Of a stretch of DNA of 34,783 nucleotides, positions 8,102-16,106 are shown one piece after another. The notes under the pieces were generated by a model. It was not told where the DNA came from, did not search any database, and saw only the letters and a program-made list of their open reading frames with translations. The position numbers were made by a program, and so were the translations under genes. Origin of the DNA: Labilithrix sp. (lineage in GTDB: Bacteria; Myxococcota_A; Polyangia; Polyangiales; Polyangiaceae); NCBI GenBank assembly GCA_019637105.1, contig JAHBWF010000081.1, positions 1 through 34,783 of the forward strand, written 5' to 3'. How positions within the stretch are numbered: position 1 is the stretch's first letter; every line of letters starts with the position of its first letter.

Positions 8102-8253
8102 CGATGCTCCTTCCCGATCGTAGGGCCGCTACCGTAAACGAGGCCTCCGGACAGCGGAAGGGCCACGGACGATCCCGGCCGCGACGACGCGCGCGGCGCC
8201 GAGGCGCGACGCGGCGATCCGCGCTCGCCCGACGGCGCCGAGCCGGCGAGCGC

Positions 8254-9315
8254 TCAGCGCGACGGGACGCGGACGCGGCCGGCGACGACGTCCGCGCGGA
8301 GCGCCTCGACGCGGCGCTTCACGTCGTCCGGGATCCCGGCCGCGTGGGGCCCGTCGCGCACGTAGTCGACCCCGTCCTCGGCGAGGCCGAAGACCCTGAT
8401 CCCGCCGGCGAACTCCCCGTCGAGCACCGCGCGGACCACGTCGAACACCGCCGTGTCGGCGCGCTTGATCATGCTCGTGACCACGGTGCCCGGCATCTCG
8501 TCGTGCTGATCGGCGTCGACGCCGATCGCCAGCGCCTTCGCGTCGGCGGCGGCCTCGAAGACGCCGTGGCCCGTCGATCCGGACGCGTGGTAGATCACGT
8601 CGCTCCCGGCCGCGATCTGCGCGTTGGCGAGCGCCTTTCCCTTCGCGGGATCGCGGAACGCGTCGGGCGTCGTGCCCGCGTACGCCGCGTGGACCACGCA
8701 CGTCGGGCACGCGGCCTCGACCCCGGCCGCGTAGCCCGCCTCGAACTTGCGGATCAGCGGGCCGGTCATGCCGCCGACGAAGCCGACGTGCTTCGTCTTC
8801 GACATGAGGCCCGCGACCGCGCCGACGAGGAAGGAGCCCTCCTCCTCGCGGAAGGCCAGCGCCGCGACGTTCGGCGGGATCCCGCCCGGCCCCGGCGCGA
8901 AGTCGACGCCGGCGAAGCGCACGTCCGGATACGCGCGCGCGACCTCCTCGATGTCGCTCGAGAAGATGAAGCCGACGCCGATCACGAGATCGAGCCCGCG
9001 CGCCGCGAACAGGCGAAGCGCGGCCTCCCGATCCTCCGTGCTCGACGGCTCGAGGTAGCTCGCCTCGACGCCGAGCTCCTGCTCCGCGCGGGACACGCCG
9101 TCGAAGGCGGCGTCGTTGAAGCTCTTGTCGCCGCGTCCGCCCACGTCGAAGACGAGCCCGACGCGCGCCGTCGGGCGGGCGGCGGGCGCGTGGCGGACGT
9201 GCGCGTCTCGGGCGGGCAAGAACGTGGCGACGACGGCGAGCGCCACGAGCGCCAGCGTCCGCCGCGCGCCCGCCGGGAGGCGCGCGGCGAGGCCCGCGCC
9301 GGCGGCCGAGGTCAC
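8254..9315 (-). CDS. BMP family (PnrA/TmpC-like) substrate-binding protein
   Basis: The 353-residue protein has the periplasmic-binding fold of the basic-membrane-protein family, whose studied members bind nucleosides for ABC transporters. Diagnostic parts are 'GLVFDVGGRGDKSFNDAAFDG' (53-73, shown here as the family's N-terminal signature), 'VIGVGFIFSSDIEEVA', 'AGLMSKTKHVGFVGG' and 'HASGSTGHGVFEAA'. The start is a GTG whose bases overlap the stop of the CDF transporter gene (GTGA at 9312-9315), so translation is probably coupled. The N-terminus is a hydrophobic export signal (about 20-34) but has no lipobox cysteine, whereas most family members are lipoproteins. It may be a soluble periplasmic or signal-anchored form. 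No ABC ATPase or permease is in the window, so the ligand and transporter are unknown. It is the last gene of the operon that begins at 11913. Confidence 0.9.
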   Translation of the reverse strand: MTSAAGAGLAARLPAGARRTLALVALAVVATFLPARDAHVRHAPAARPTARVGLVFDVGGRGDKSFNDAAFDGVSRAEQELGVEASYLEPSSTEDREAALRLFAARGLDLVIGVGFIFSSDIEEVARAYPDVRFAGVDFAPGPGGIPPNVAALAFREEEGSFLVGAVAGLMSKTKHVGFVGGMTGPLIRKFEAGYAAGVEAACPTCVVHAAYAGTTPDAFRDPAKGKALANAQIAAGSDVIYHASGSTGHGVFEAAADAKALAIGVDADQHDEMPGTVVTSMIKRADTAVFDVVRAVLDGEFAGGIRVFGLAEDGVDYVRDGPHAAGIPDDVKRRVEALRADVVAGRVRVPSR

Positions 9316-10349
9316 TCCGCGGCCTCGGTGCTCGGCCTGTCCTTCCCGCCGCCGGGCGCCGCGTACTTCGCCTCCTCCTCGAGCTTGCGCTTCGCCCACG
9401 CGGCGCGCGCGCGCTCGAGGCCGCGGCCGTCGCCGTGGGCGTCCACCTCGATGAAGATCTTCCGCATGGTGCTCATCTCGGCGCGGACCCGGCGCTCGAT
9501 CTCGTTGATCGTCTCCTCGACCTCCTCGACGACCATCCCCTCGCGGAAGCCGATCTTCATCGAGAGGATCGCGACGTCCGGCCCGACGTGGAACGTGAGG
9601 AGCTGCGTCACCTTCTCGACGCCCTCGACGCTCTCGGTGATCTCGAGGGCCCGCCCCTCGTCCTCCGGCTCGGCCGACGCGCCGATGAGCAGCGCGTGCG
9701 TGATCCGGGCGAGCGAGATCGCGACCACCGCGAGGAGGACGCCGATGCAGATGCTCCCGATGGGATCCCAGACGGGCTGGCCGGTGAGGTGGCTGACGAG
9801 CACGGCGGTGAACGCGATCGCGAGGCCGATCAGCGCCGTCGTGTCCTCGGCGAGGACGAGCGGGATCGTCGGGTCCCGCGCCTCGCGCACGGCCGTCAGC
9901 CAGTGGCGGCCCTTCGCGAGCACCTTGAACTCGCCCCACGCCACGCGGAAGCTCATCGCCTCGAACGCGAGCGAGACGCCGAGCACGCCGTAGCTCCACC
10001 AGCGCGAGCCTTGCTCCTCCTTCGGGTGCATCGCGTGCTCGATGCCGTCGTAGATCGCGAACGCGCCGCCGACCGAGAAGAGCATCAGCGCGACGACGAA
10101 CGGCCAGAAGTACTTCTCGCCCGAGCGCCCGAACGGGAAGCGCTCGTCGGGCGGGCGTGCGGCGAGGCGCATCCCGATCAACAAGAGGCCCTGGTTGCCG
10201 GTGTCCGCGAGCGAGTGGACGGCCTCCGCCAGCGTGGCCGTCGATCCCGACAGGAACGCCGCGCCGAACTTGCAGGCGGCGATCGCCAGGTTGCCCGCGA
10301 GCGCCGCGACGACGACCTTCTTGCTGTCCGCGCCGGCCCCCGCGCTCAC
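9312..10349 (-). CDS. Cation diffusion facilitator (CDF) transporter, SLC30A9-like
   Basis: A 345-residue inner-membrane protein that probably exports Zn2+ or a similar divalent cation in exchange for protons. About six membrane segments are visible, beginning 'VVVAALAGNLAIAACKF'. The metal site in TM2 is 'HSLADTGNQ' (His45, Asp49). TM5 has 'LAEDTTALIG' (Glu168, Asp169), the acidic pair seen in the ZnT9/SLC30A9-like branch. The C-terminal cytoplasmic domain is about 100 residues ('VTQLLTFHVGPDVAILSMKI') and the tail is Lys/Glu-rich. The GTG start overlaps the TGA of the SurA-like gene (GTGA, 10346-10349), and its own TGA overlaps the GTG of the BMP gene. Pairing with a periplasmic chaperone-like protein and a binding protein is unusual; no metal regulator is adjacent. 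The family is clear, the metal is not. Confidence 0.93.
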   Translation of the reverse strand: MSAGAGADSKKVVVAALAGNLAIAACKFGAAFLSGSTATLAEAVHSLADTGNQGLLLIGMRLAARPPDERFPFGRSGEKYFWPFVVALMLFSVGGAFAIYDGIEHAMHPKEEQGSRWWSYGVLGVSLAFEAMSFRVAWGEFKVLAKGRHWLTAVREARDPTIPLVLAEDTTALIGLAIAFTAVLVSHLTGQPVWDPIGSICIGVLLAVVAISLARITHALLIGASAEPEDEGRALEITESVEGVEKVTQLLTFHVGPDVAILSMKIGFREGMVVEEVEETINEIERRVRAEMSTMRKIFIEVDAHGDGRGLERARAAWAKRKLEEEAKYAAPGGGKDRPSTEAAE

Positions 10350-11065
10350 GGGGACGCCCCCGCCGAGCCCGGCTCGCCCGAGCCGCTCGCTCGGAGGGTC
10401 GTCACCTTGATGCGCGCGCGCGCGCCCTGGAGGAACTCGAGCTCCGCCGCGCGCAGCCGCTCGGTGACGAGCCAGCGGCGCAGGCTCCCGCGCACGTCGT
10501 CGAACTTCGCGCCGCGGAAGGGGTGGAGCGTGGAGCGGTAAGCCTCGCGCAGCGAGTCCTCCGTCACGGCGAGGATGGGCGCGATCGCGCGGTCGACGTA
10601 GTAGGTGGCGCGGACCTCGTCGCGGAGGAACGAGAGCAGCTCCTCGTCCTCGATGCCCTCCCGCTTCATCGCGTCGGCGAGGACGCGCGGCCCGCCGAGG
10701 CGCGCCTCGAGCTCGGCGCGCGCGTCGAGCGTGAGCCGGGGCAGGTCGGGCGGCTCCACCCCGCGCTGGATCATCAGGCTCGCGAGCATCGAGCGCGCGA
10801 TCAGCCGGTCCATCGCCGAGCGGACGTAGCGCTCGGGGTAGTCGTCCGGCTCGAGCGGCGTCTGCTCGAGCAGGGCCTCGACGCGCGCGAAGAACGCGAG
10901 CTCACGCTCCGTGAAGAAGCGCGGTCGCGCCGCGCCGCCGGTCTCCGGCGTGACGTAGCGGACGACCACGCGATCCGCGAGGACGGCGGCCGGCGCGGGC
11001 GGCGCGAAGCAGAGCGCCGCCGGGACGACCGACCACCGAACGAGCCCGAGGAGGAGCCGACGCAA
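10346..11065 (-). CDS. Exported SurA/PpiC-N-like periplasmic protein
   Basis: A 239-residue protein. I chose the TTG at 11065 because it gives a standard signal peptide (MRRLLLGLVRWSVVPAALCF..., cleavage near 'APAAVLADR') and lies 14 nt after the UPF0158 stop with GAGGGGCGG upstream; the open frame extends further but overlaps the UPF0158 gene. After the signal, 'ADRVVVRYVTP...FFTERELAFFARVEALLEQ', 'RSAMDRLIARSMLASLMIQRGV', 'DAMKREGIEDEELLSFLRDEV' and 'LRAAELEFLQGARARIKV' follow the helical plan of SurA N-terminal domains. There is no parvulin PPIase domain. A role as a periplasmic chaperone or assembly factor is an inference. Its TGA overlaps the GTG of the CDF gene, so the two are probably translationally coupled. 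Confidence 0.75.
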   Translation of the reverse strand: MRRLLLGLVRWSVVPAALCFAPPAPAAVLADRVVVRYVTPETGGAARPRFFTERELAFFARVEALLEQTPLEPDDYPERYVRSAMDRLIARSMLASLMIQRGVEPPDLPRLTLDARAELEARLGGPRVLADAMKREGIEDEELLSFLRDEVRATYYVDRAIAPILAVTEDSLREAYRSTLHPFRGAKFDDVRGSLRRWLVTERLRAAELEFLQGARARIKVTTLRASGSGEPGSAGASP

Positions 11066-11079
11066 GCGACGCCCGCCCC

Positions 11080-11913
11080 TCAGGAGCCGCTGCTGTCCTT
11101 GTCGAGGCTCGCGGCCGAGCTCGGCGCCTCGGCGATGCGGGCGCCGCGCTGCGACGCCGCGCCCTTGTCCTCGCGCTCCGCGAGCATGTGCTCGTGGTGG
11201 TGCGCGAAGCCCCGCGCCGCGCGCCGCGCCTTGAGGAACTCCGCGAACGACACGAGCAGATCGAGCTCGCGCGGACCGAGGGCGTCGCCGAGCTCCTTCA
11301 GGAGCTGGCGGAGGGACTCCGCGTTGCGCTGCCGCCGGCCGCTCTGGGACTTCGGCGGCTCCTCGGCGAGCGGCGCGGCCGCCGCCGCGCTGCCCTGGCT
11401 GAGCGGCGCCAGGCTGTCCGGCGACGGCTCCTCGACCGACGCGGGCGGGCTGTCGCTCCACCCGGGCCGCGGGACCGCCTGAATCGCGTGGGCGTTGAGC
11501 CACGCCTCCATGAACGTACGGAGCCGCTCGCTGCGGAACGCGAACCAACGCTCGCGGTCCGCGGCGTAGGTCATCAGGACGTCCTTGAAGCGGCGGAACG
11601 CTCCTTTGCCGTCGATGGCGTGGGCGAGCTTCCCCCGGAGCTCGGCGTCGTCCACCATCGGGATGAAGCGCTCCATCCAGCGGTACTGCTCGCGGGACGA
11701 GACCGGGTCGATCCGGAGGTAGTTCGGATCGGCGCTGATCCTCGCGTGCATCTGCGGATCGGCGACGCCGTCGACGACCCGGAGGACCTCGCCCGTCGTG
11801 AGGTGGAGGTAGCTGTGGACCTCGGGCGCGTTGTTCTCGAAAGCATCCTCCAGCGCCTCCCAGTCCACGGGGACTTCCCGCAGGGGGGCCGTCGGATGAC
11901 GGTCATTGCTCAT
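11080..11913 (-). CDS. UPF0158 family protein
   Basis: A 277-residue cytoplasmic protein. Residues about 10-140 match the UPF0158 pattern: 'VDWEALEDAFENNAPEVHSYLHLTTGEVLRV' type opening, 'YLRIDPVSSREQYRWMERF' and 'FKDVLMTYAADRERWFAFRSERL'. Family members are common but have no established function. A Pro/Ser/Ala-rich linker (about 155-195) leads to a second helical segment ('LRQLLKELGDALGPRELDLLVSFAEFL') and a charged, Ser-rich tail ending DKDSSGS, so this protein is about 100 residues longer than the single-domain members. The ATG at 11913 has AGGGAGA 6 nt upstream. It is the first gene of a four-gene minus-strand operon that runs to 8254. Confidence 0.85.
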   Translation of the reverse strand: MSNDRHPTAPLREVPVDWEALEDAFENNAPEVHSYLHLTTGEVLRVVDGVADPQMHARISADPNYLRIDPVSSREQYRWMERFIPMVDDAELRGKLAHAIDGKGAFRRFKDVLMTYAADRERWFAFRSERLRTFMEAWLNAHAIQAVPRPGWSDSPPASVEEPSPDSLAPLSQGSAAAAAPLAEEPPKSQSGRRQRNAESLRQLLKELGDALGPRELDLLVSFAEFLKARRAARGFAHHHEHMLAEREDKGAASQRGARIAEAPSSAASLDKDSSGS

Positions 11914-12217
11914 CGTGATCTCCCTTTCGAAGGCAAGCGACTCGAGCACCCTCTCTCCTTGATGCTCGACGGGCCGGACCGTGGGCTGGACGGCGCGACC
12001 ACACACACGAGCGGATGCAGGCGAAGGCAAGCAGGAGGTAGGCCCGGCGGCGAGCGCGGAAGACAGCGAAGCGCCCGCGCAACCGCCGGCGAACCTCAAG
12101 GGTCGCACGGCCAAGCCCGCCGGGGAAGCGCTTCCGCTTGACCGCGCGCCGAGACGCGCCGTGTCGGGGCGGGTGCGACGCGCGCGCGCCCGCGCGGCGC
12201 GCCCGCGTCCGCGAGGC
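11914..12217. other. Intergenic region upstream of the UPF0158 operon
   Basis: This 304-nt gap separates glpK from the downstream operon on the same strand, and I see no gene in it. It must hold the operon promoter, but no convincing -35/-10 pair is visible. It contains a perfect 12-bp palindrome, GGAAGCGCTTCC (12124-12135), a short CACACACAC run near 12000, and a block of alternating GC just after the glpK stop (about 12176-12217) that could fold as a stem without a U-tract. Confidence 0.4.
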
Positions 12218-13720
12218 TCAGCGCGAGCGCGTCTGCTCGACGGCCCGTCGCCAGCGCTGGATGTGCTCGGCCCGCGCCGCCGCGTCGATCGCGGGCTCGA
12301 AGGAGCGGTCGAGCTTCACCATCCGCGTCGCTGCGGCGAGATCGGAGAGCTCCGCGCCGACGCCGGCGAGCATCGCGGCGCCCCGGCCGGTGGACTCCAC
12401 CTCGGTCGGCCGGACGACCGTGACCTGCGCGACGTCGGCCTGGAACTGCGCGAGCAGATCGTTCTTCGCCGCGCCGCCGTCGACCTTCAGCGCGACCAGC
12501 TCCCGGCCGGCGTCCTTCGTCATCGCCTCGAGGAGGTCCCACACCTCGAACGCGATCCCCTCCAGGGTCGCGCGCGCGAGGTGAGCCGCGGTGGTGCCGC
12601 GCGTGATGCCGGTGATCGTCCCGCGCGCGCTCTGGTCCCAGTACGGCGCGCCGAGGCCGGCGAGCGCCGGGACGAACGCGACGCCCTCGGACGACTCGAC
12701 CTTCCGCGCGAGCGGCTCGATGTCCGCCGCCGCCGCGATGAGCCCGAGGCCGTCGCGCAGCCACTGGACCGCCGCCCCCGCGATGAAGGCGCTCCCCTCG
12801 AGCGCGTAGGTCGGCGCCGCGTCCTCGCCGCCGAGCTGCCAGGCGACCGTCGTGATCAGCCCATGCCCGCTCGCGATCGGCGTCTTGCCGACGTTCATGA
12901 GCGCGAACGCGCCGGTCCCGTAGGTGCACTTCGCGTCGCCCTCGCCGAAGCACGCCTGCCCGAAGAGGGCGGCCTGCTGATCGCCGGCGATCCCCGTGAT
13001 CGGGATCCCGTCGGGGAGGAAGCTCACGCCGCGCGTCTCGCCGATCGGCCCCGCGCTCGGGACGATCTTCGGCAAGACGCTCGCCGGCACGCCGAAGAGC
13101 CGCAGCATCTCGTCGTCCCAGGCGAGCGCGTCGATGTCCATCAAGAGCGTGCGCGACGCGTTGGTCACGTCGGTCGCGTGGACCGCGCCGCCCGTGAGCC
13201 GATGCACGAGGAACGCGTCGATCGTCCCGAACGCGAGCTCGCCCCGATCCGCGCGCGCGCGCGCGCCGGACACGGCGTCGAGGATCCAGGCGATCTTCGT
13301 CCCCGAGAAGTACGCGTCGATGACGAGGCCGGTCTTCTTCCGCACGAGCGGCTCGGCGCCGTCGGCCTTCAGCCGATCGCACAGCTCCGCGGTCCGCCGG
13401 CACTGCCAGACGATCGCGCGGTGGACCGGCCTGCCGGTCCGACGATCCCAGAGGAGCGTCGTCTCGCGCTGGTTGGTGATCCCGATCGCGCCGATGTCGG
13501 TCCCTGCGATCCGCGCGGCGGAGAGCGCGCCGGAGACCGCCTCCTCGACGCTCTTCCAGATCTGCTCGGCGTCGTGCTCGACCCACCCCGGCTTCGGGAA
13601 ATGCTGCGGGAACTCGACGGTCTTCTTCCCGAGCGTCTCGCCCTCGAGGGTGAGGACGATCGCCGTGGATCCGGTCGTGCCTTGATCGATCGCGAGGAGC
13701 TTCCGCGGGGTGGCTGACAT
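12218..13720 (-). CDS. glpK: Glycerol kinase
   Basis: A full-length 500-residue FGGY-family kinase that phosphorylates glycerol to glycerol 3-phosphate with ATP. The ATP-phosphate loop 'AIDQGTTGSTA' (10-20), the substrate region 'GITNQRETTLLWD' (80-92), 'GIAGDQQAALFGQ' with the catalytic Asp, 'TYGTGAF' and 'LKVDGGAAKNDLL' are all present. The pattern fits glycerol kinase and not xylulose or gluconate kinase. The ATG at 13720 gives the normal N-terminus. No glpF, glpD or glpR lies beside it, so it is a single gene here. It is divergent from the aminotransferase gene across 143 nt (13721-13863), where I see no clear promoter. High confidence. Confidence 0.96.
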   Translation of the reverse strand: MSATPRKLLAIDQGTTGSTAIVLTLEGETLGKKTVEFPQHFPKPGWVEHDAEQIWKSVEEAVSGALSAARIAGTDIGAIGITNQRETTLLWDRRTGRPVHRAIVWQCRRTAELCDRLKADGAEPLVRKKTGLVIDAYFSGTKIAWILDAVSGARARADRGELAFGTIDAFLVHRLTGGAVHATDVTNASRTLLMDIDALAWDDEMLRLFGVPASVLPKIVPSAGPIGETRGVSFLPDGIPITGIAGDQQAALFGQACFGEGDAKCTYGTGAFALMNVGKTPIASGHGLITTVAWQLGGEDAAPTYALEGSAFIAGAAVQWLRDGLGLIAAAADIEPLARKVESSEGVAFVPALAGLGAPYWDQSARGTITGITRGTTAAHLARATLEGIAFEVWDLLEAMTKDAGRELVALKVDGGAAKNDLLAQFQADVAQVTVVRPTEVESTGRGAAMLAGVGAELSDLAAATRMVKLDRSFEPAIDAAARAEHIQRWRRAVEQTRSR

Positions 13721-13863
13721 GGCGCGGCGAGCATACGCGCTTCGCGAGCGCAGAGGAGCCCTCCGCGAGAGGCCCCGCAGCGAGAGCCCTCGACGAGAGA
13801 CCGCGAATCGCTCGAGGCTCCTTGGAACGCCGCGGCGCCGCCACTACAATGCGCCGCACGAAC

Positions 13864-15198
13864 ATGAGCGACACCGCCGAGATCCAGGCCAGACACGCGA
13901 AGTACGTCCTCAGCCCGTGGCTCGCCCAGGGCGGCCTCGTCGCCCCGGTCATCGTGCGGGGAGAGGGCTCGTACCTCTTCGACGCCGACGGCAAGAAGTA
14001 CCTCGATCTCGGCAGCGGCCTCATCGCGGTGAACCTCGGCCACGGACACCCGAAGGTCGTCGCGGCCATCCAGGAGCAAGCCGGCCTGCTCGGCTACGCC
14101 GCCCCGGCGCTCTTCCACGACAAGCGCGCGCTCCTCGCCGAGGAGCTCTCCGCGATGTCGCCTTGGGCCGGCGGCGAGGGGTGCCGCGCCTTCTTCACCA
14201 CCGCCGGCGCCGACGCGAACGACGACGCCGTGCGCATCGCGCGCGCCGTCACCGGACGCGCCAAGGTGCTCTCCGCCTACCGCTCGTTCCACGGCTCGAG
14301 CGGCACGTCGATCATGTTGACCGGCGAGGACCGGCGCTGGGGCGGCGAGCCCGGGCCGCCGTCGATCATGCGCTTCTTCGCGCCGTACCCGTACCGCTCG
14401 CCGTTCCACGCGACCACCCCGGCCGAGGAGACCTCGCGCGCGATCGAGCACCTCGAGCGCATCCTCCTGCACGAGGATCCGAAGCGCGTCGCCGCGGTCC
14501 TCATCGAGCCCGTCGTCGGCTCGAACGGCGTCATCGTCTACCCCGACGGCTACCTCCCCGCGCTCCGCGCGCTGACGGAGAAGCACGGGATCTTCCTCAT
14601 CGCCGACGAGGTCATGACCGGCTTCGGCCGCACCGGCCCGGCGTTCGCCTCGCAGAAGTTCGGCGTCGTCCCGGACATGCTCACGTTCGCGAAGGGCGTC
14701 ACGTCGGCCTACCTGCCGCTCGGCGGCGTCCTCGTGCGCGAGAGGATCGCCTCGACGTTCGACGCGCGCGCGCTCCCGTGCGGCCACACCTACTCGGGCC
14801 ACCCGATGTGCGTCGCCGCGGGCCTCGCGACGGTGCGGGCCTACAAGGAGGAGAAGGTCTTCGAGCGCGGCGCGGCGCTCGAGGGCGTGCTCCGCGCCGG
14901 CCTCGCCAACATCACCGAGAAGCACCGCTCCGTCGGCGAGGCGCGCGGCACGGGGGCCTTCTTCGCCCTCGAGCTCGTGAAGGACCGCGCCTCGAAGGAG
15001 CCGCTCGTCCCCTGGCACGGCGACGGCCCCGGCGTGATGAAGAACCTCTACGTGGAGCTCCGCAAGCGCGGCGTCTACACGTTCGGCAAGTTCAACTGCG
15101 TCATGGTGGCCCCGCCGCTCACCGCGACGAAGGCCGAGGTCGAGGAGGGCCTCGCCGCCCTCGACGACGCGCTCACCGCGTTCGAGGCCGCGCTGTAG
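13864..15198 (+). CDS. Class III PLP-dependent aminotransferase (taurine/omega-amino-acid type)
   Basis: A 444-residue fold-type I aminotransferase. The cofactor motifs are 'FFTTAGADANDDAVRIAR' (phosphate contact), 'IADEVMTGFGRTG' with Asp248 (pyridine nitrogen) and 'LTFAKGVTSAYLPLGG' with the Schiff-base lysine Lys277. 'YRSFHGSSG' is the usual aromatic-His pair over the ring, and 'CGHTYSGHPM' is also typical. It resembles taurine or beta-alanine:2-oxoacid aminotransferases; the substrate cannot be read from the sequence. I chose ATG 13864 (MSDTAEIQARH); ATG 13849 and TTG 13822 are in frame but would add a non-conserved tail. It ends 10 nt before the HugZ/PPOX-like gene, so the two are probably co-transcribed. 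No taurine transport genes are near. Confidence 0.93.
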   Translation: MSDTAEIQARHAKYVLSPWLAQGGLVAPVIVRGEGSYLFDADGKKYLDLGSGLIAVNLGHGHPKVVAAIQEQAGLLGYAAPALFHDKRALLAEELSAMSPWAGGEGCRAFFTTAGADANDDAVRIARAVTGRAKVLSAYRSFHGSSGTSIMLTGEDRRWGGEPGPPSIMRFFAPYPYRSPFHATTPAEETSRAIEHLERILLHEDPKRVAAVLIEPVVGSNGVIVYPDGYLPALRALTEKHGIFLIADEVMTGFGRTGPAFASQKFGVVPDMLTFAKGVTSAYLPLGGVLVRERIASTFDARALPCGHTYSGHPMCVAAGLATVRAYKEEKVFERGAALEGVLRAGLANITEKHRSVGEARGTGAFFALELVKDRASKEPLVPWHGDGPGVMKNLYVELRKRGVYTFGKFNCVMVAPPLTATKAEVEEGLAALDDALTAFEAAL

Positions 15199-15208
15199 CG
15201 CGCCCGCC

Positions 15209-16027
15209 ATGCCGTCCGATCGAGATCGAGGCGCGCGCGCGCCGAGAAGCCACGGCGACGTCGAGGTCGACGAGCGCCCGCCGGTGAAGGCGCCGAGCCA
15301 CGCCGAGCGCTGCCGGACGCTCGCAGCCGGCGCCCGCGCCGCGACCCTGTCGACGATCGCGAGCGATCCGCCGGGGTACCCGTACGGCTCGCTCGTGACC
15401 GTCGCCTTCGACGGCGGGCGGCCGCTCCTCTTGATCTCGCGGCTCGCGGAGCACACGCAGAACCTCGAGCGGCGCGCGGACGCGTCGGTGCTCGTGACCG
15501 AGCCGCTCGATCGGCACGCGCAGCCGCTCGCGGTGGGCCGCGTGACGATCCTCGGACCGTGCCGCCCCGTCACCGAAGCCGAGCGCGACGCCGCGCGCGC
15601 GACGTTCCTTGCCGCGCACCCGGACGCGTCCTACTACGTCGACTTCTCCGACTTCGCGTTCTACCGGCTCGAGCCGGTCGCGCTCCGGTACGTCGGCGGC
15701 TTCGGGCGCATGTCGTGGGTGACCGCCGAGGACTACCTCGCGGCGGAGCCCGATCCGCTGGCGAGCTCGGCCGCCGGCATCCTCGCGCACATGAACGACG
15801 ACCACGCGGACGCCGTGCTCGCCTACGCGCGCGCGCTCGCGGGCATCGACGCCGCCACGGCCGCGACGATGACCGCCGTCGACCGCTACGGCTTCGAGCT
15901 CGCCGCGACCACCCCGGCGGGGCCGAAGGCGGCGCGCCTCGCGTTCGAGTCCCCGGTCTCGACCACGGACGAGGTCCGCAAGGCGATGGTCGCGCTCGTG
16001 CGCGAGGCGCGCGCGCGCCTCGCCTGA
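15209..16027 (+). CDS. HugZ-like PPOX/DUF2470 flavin- or heme-binding protein
   Basis: A 272-residue protein with two domains. The N-terminal split-barrel (about 30-165) is of the pyridoxamine-5'-phosphate-oxidase type: 'AATLSTIASDPPGYPYGSLV', 'PLLLISRLAEHTQNLERRADASVLV' and 'FYRLEPVALRYVGGFGR'. The C-terminal domain (about 175-272) is DUF2470-like with 'HMNDDHADAV' (His194, His199). This pairing is found in HugZ/HutZ heme-utilisation proteins and in uncharacterised PPOX proteins. It could degrade heme or reduce a flavin- or F420-linked substrate; no heme-uptake genes are nearby. The first 28 residues are charged and probably disordered. ATG start at 15209, just after the aminotransferase. 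The family is well supported, the reaction is not. Confidence 0.88.
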   Translation: MPSDRDRGARAPRSHGDVEVDERPPVKAPSHAERCRTLAAGARAATLSTIASDPPGYPYGSLVTVAFDGGRPLLLISRLAEHTQNLERRADASVLVTEPLDRHAQPLAVGRVTILGPCRPVTEAERDAARATFLAAHPDASYYVDFSDFAFYRLEPVALRYVGGFGRMSWVTAEDYLAAEPDPLASSAAGILAHMNDDHADAVLAYARALAGIDAATAATMTAVDRYGFELAATTPAGPKAARLAFESPVSTTDEVRKAMVALVREARARLA

Positions 16028-16106
16028 CGCCGGCTCGCGCGGCATGCGCGAGGAGGAGCGAGCGGGTACCGTTCGGGAGACGCCTCGTCTGGCTCGTCGA
16101 TCTCCG

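Noticed and set aside
12124-12135. 12-bp palindrome GGAAGCGCTTCC as an operator
   Set aside because: A 12-bp palindrome is expected several times by chance in a window this size, and no regulator is linked. Mentioned only in the intergenic entry.
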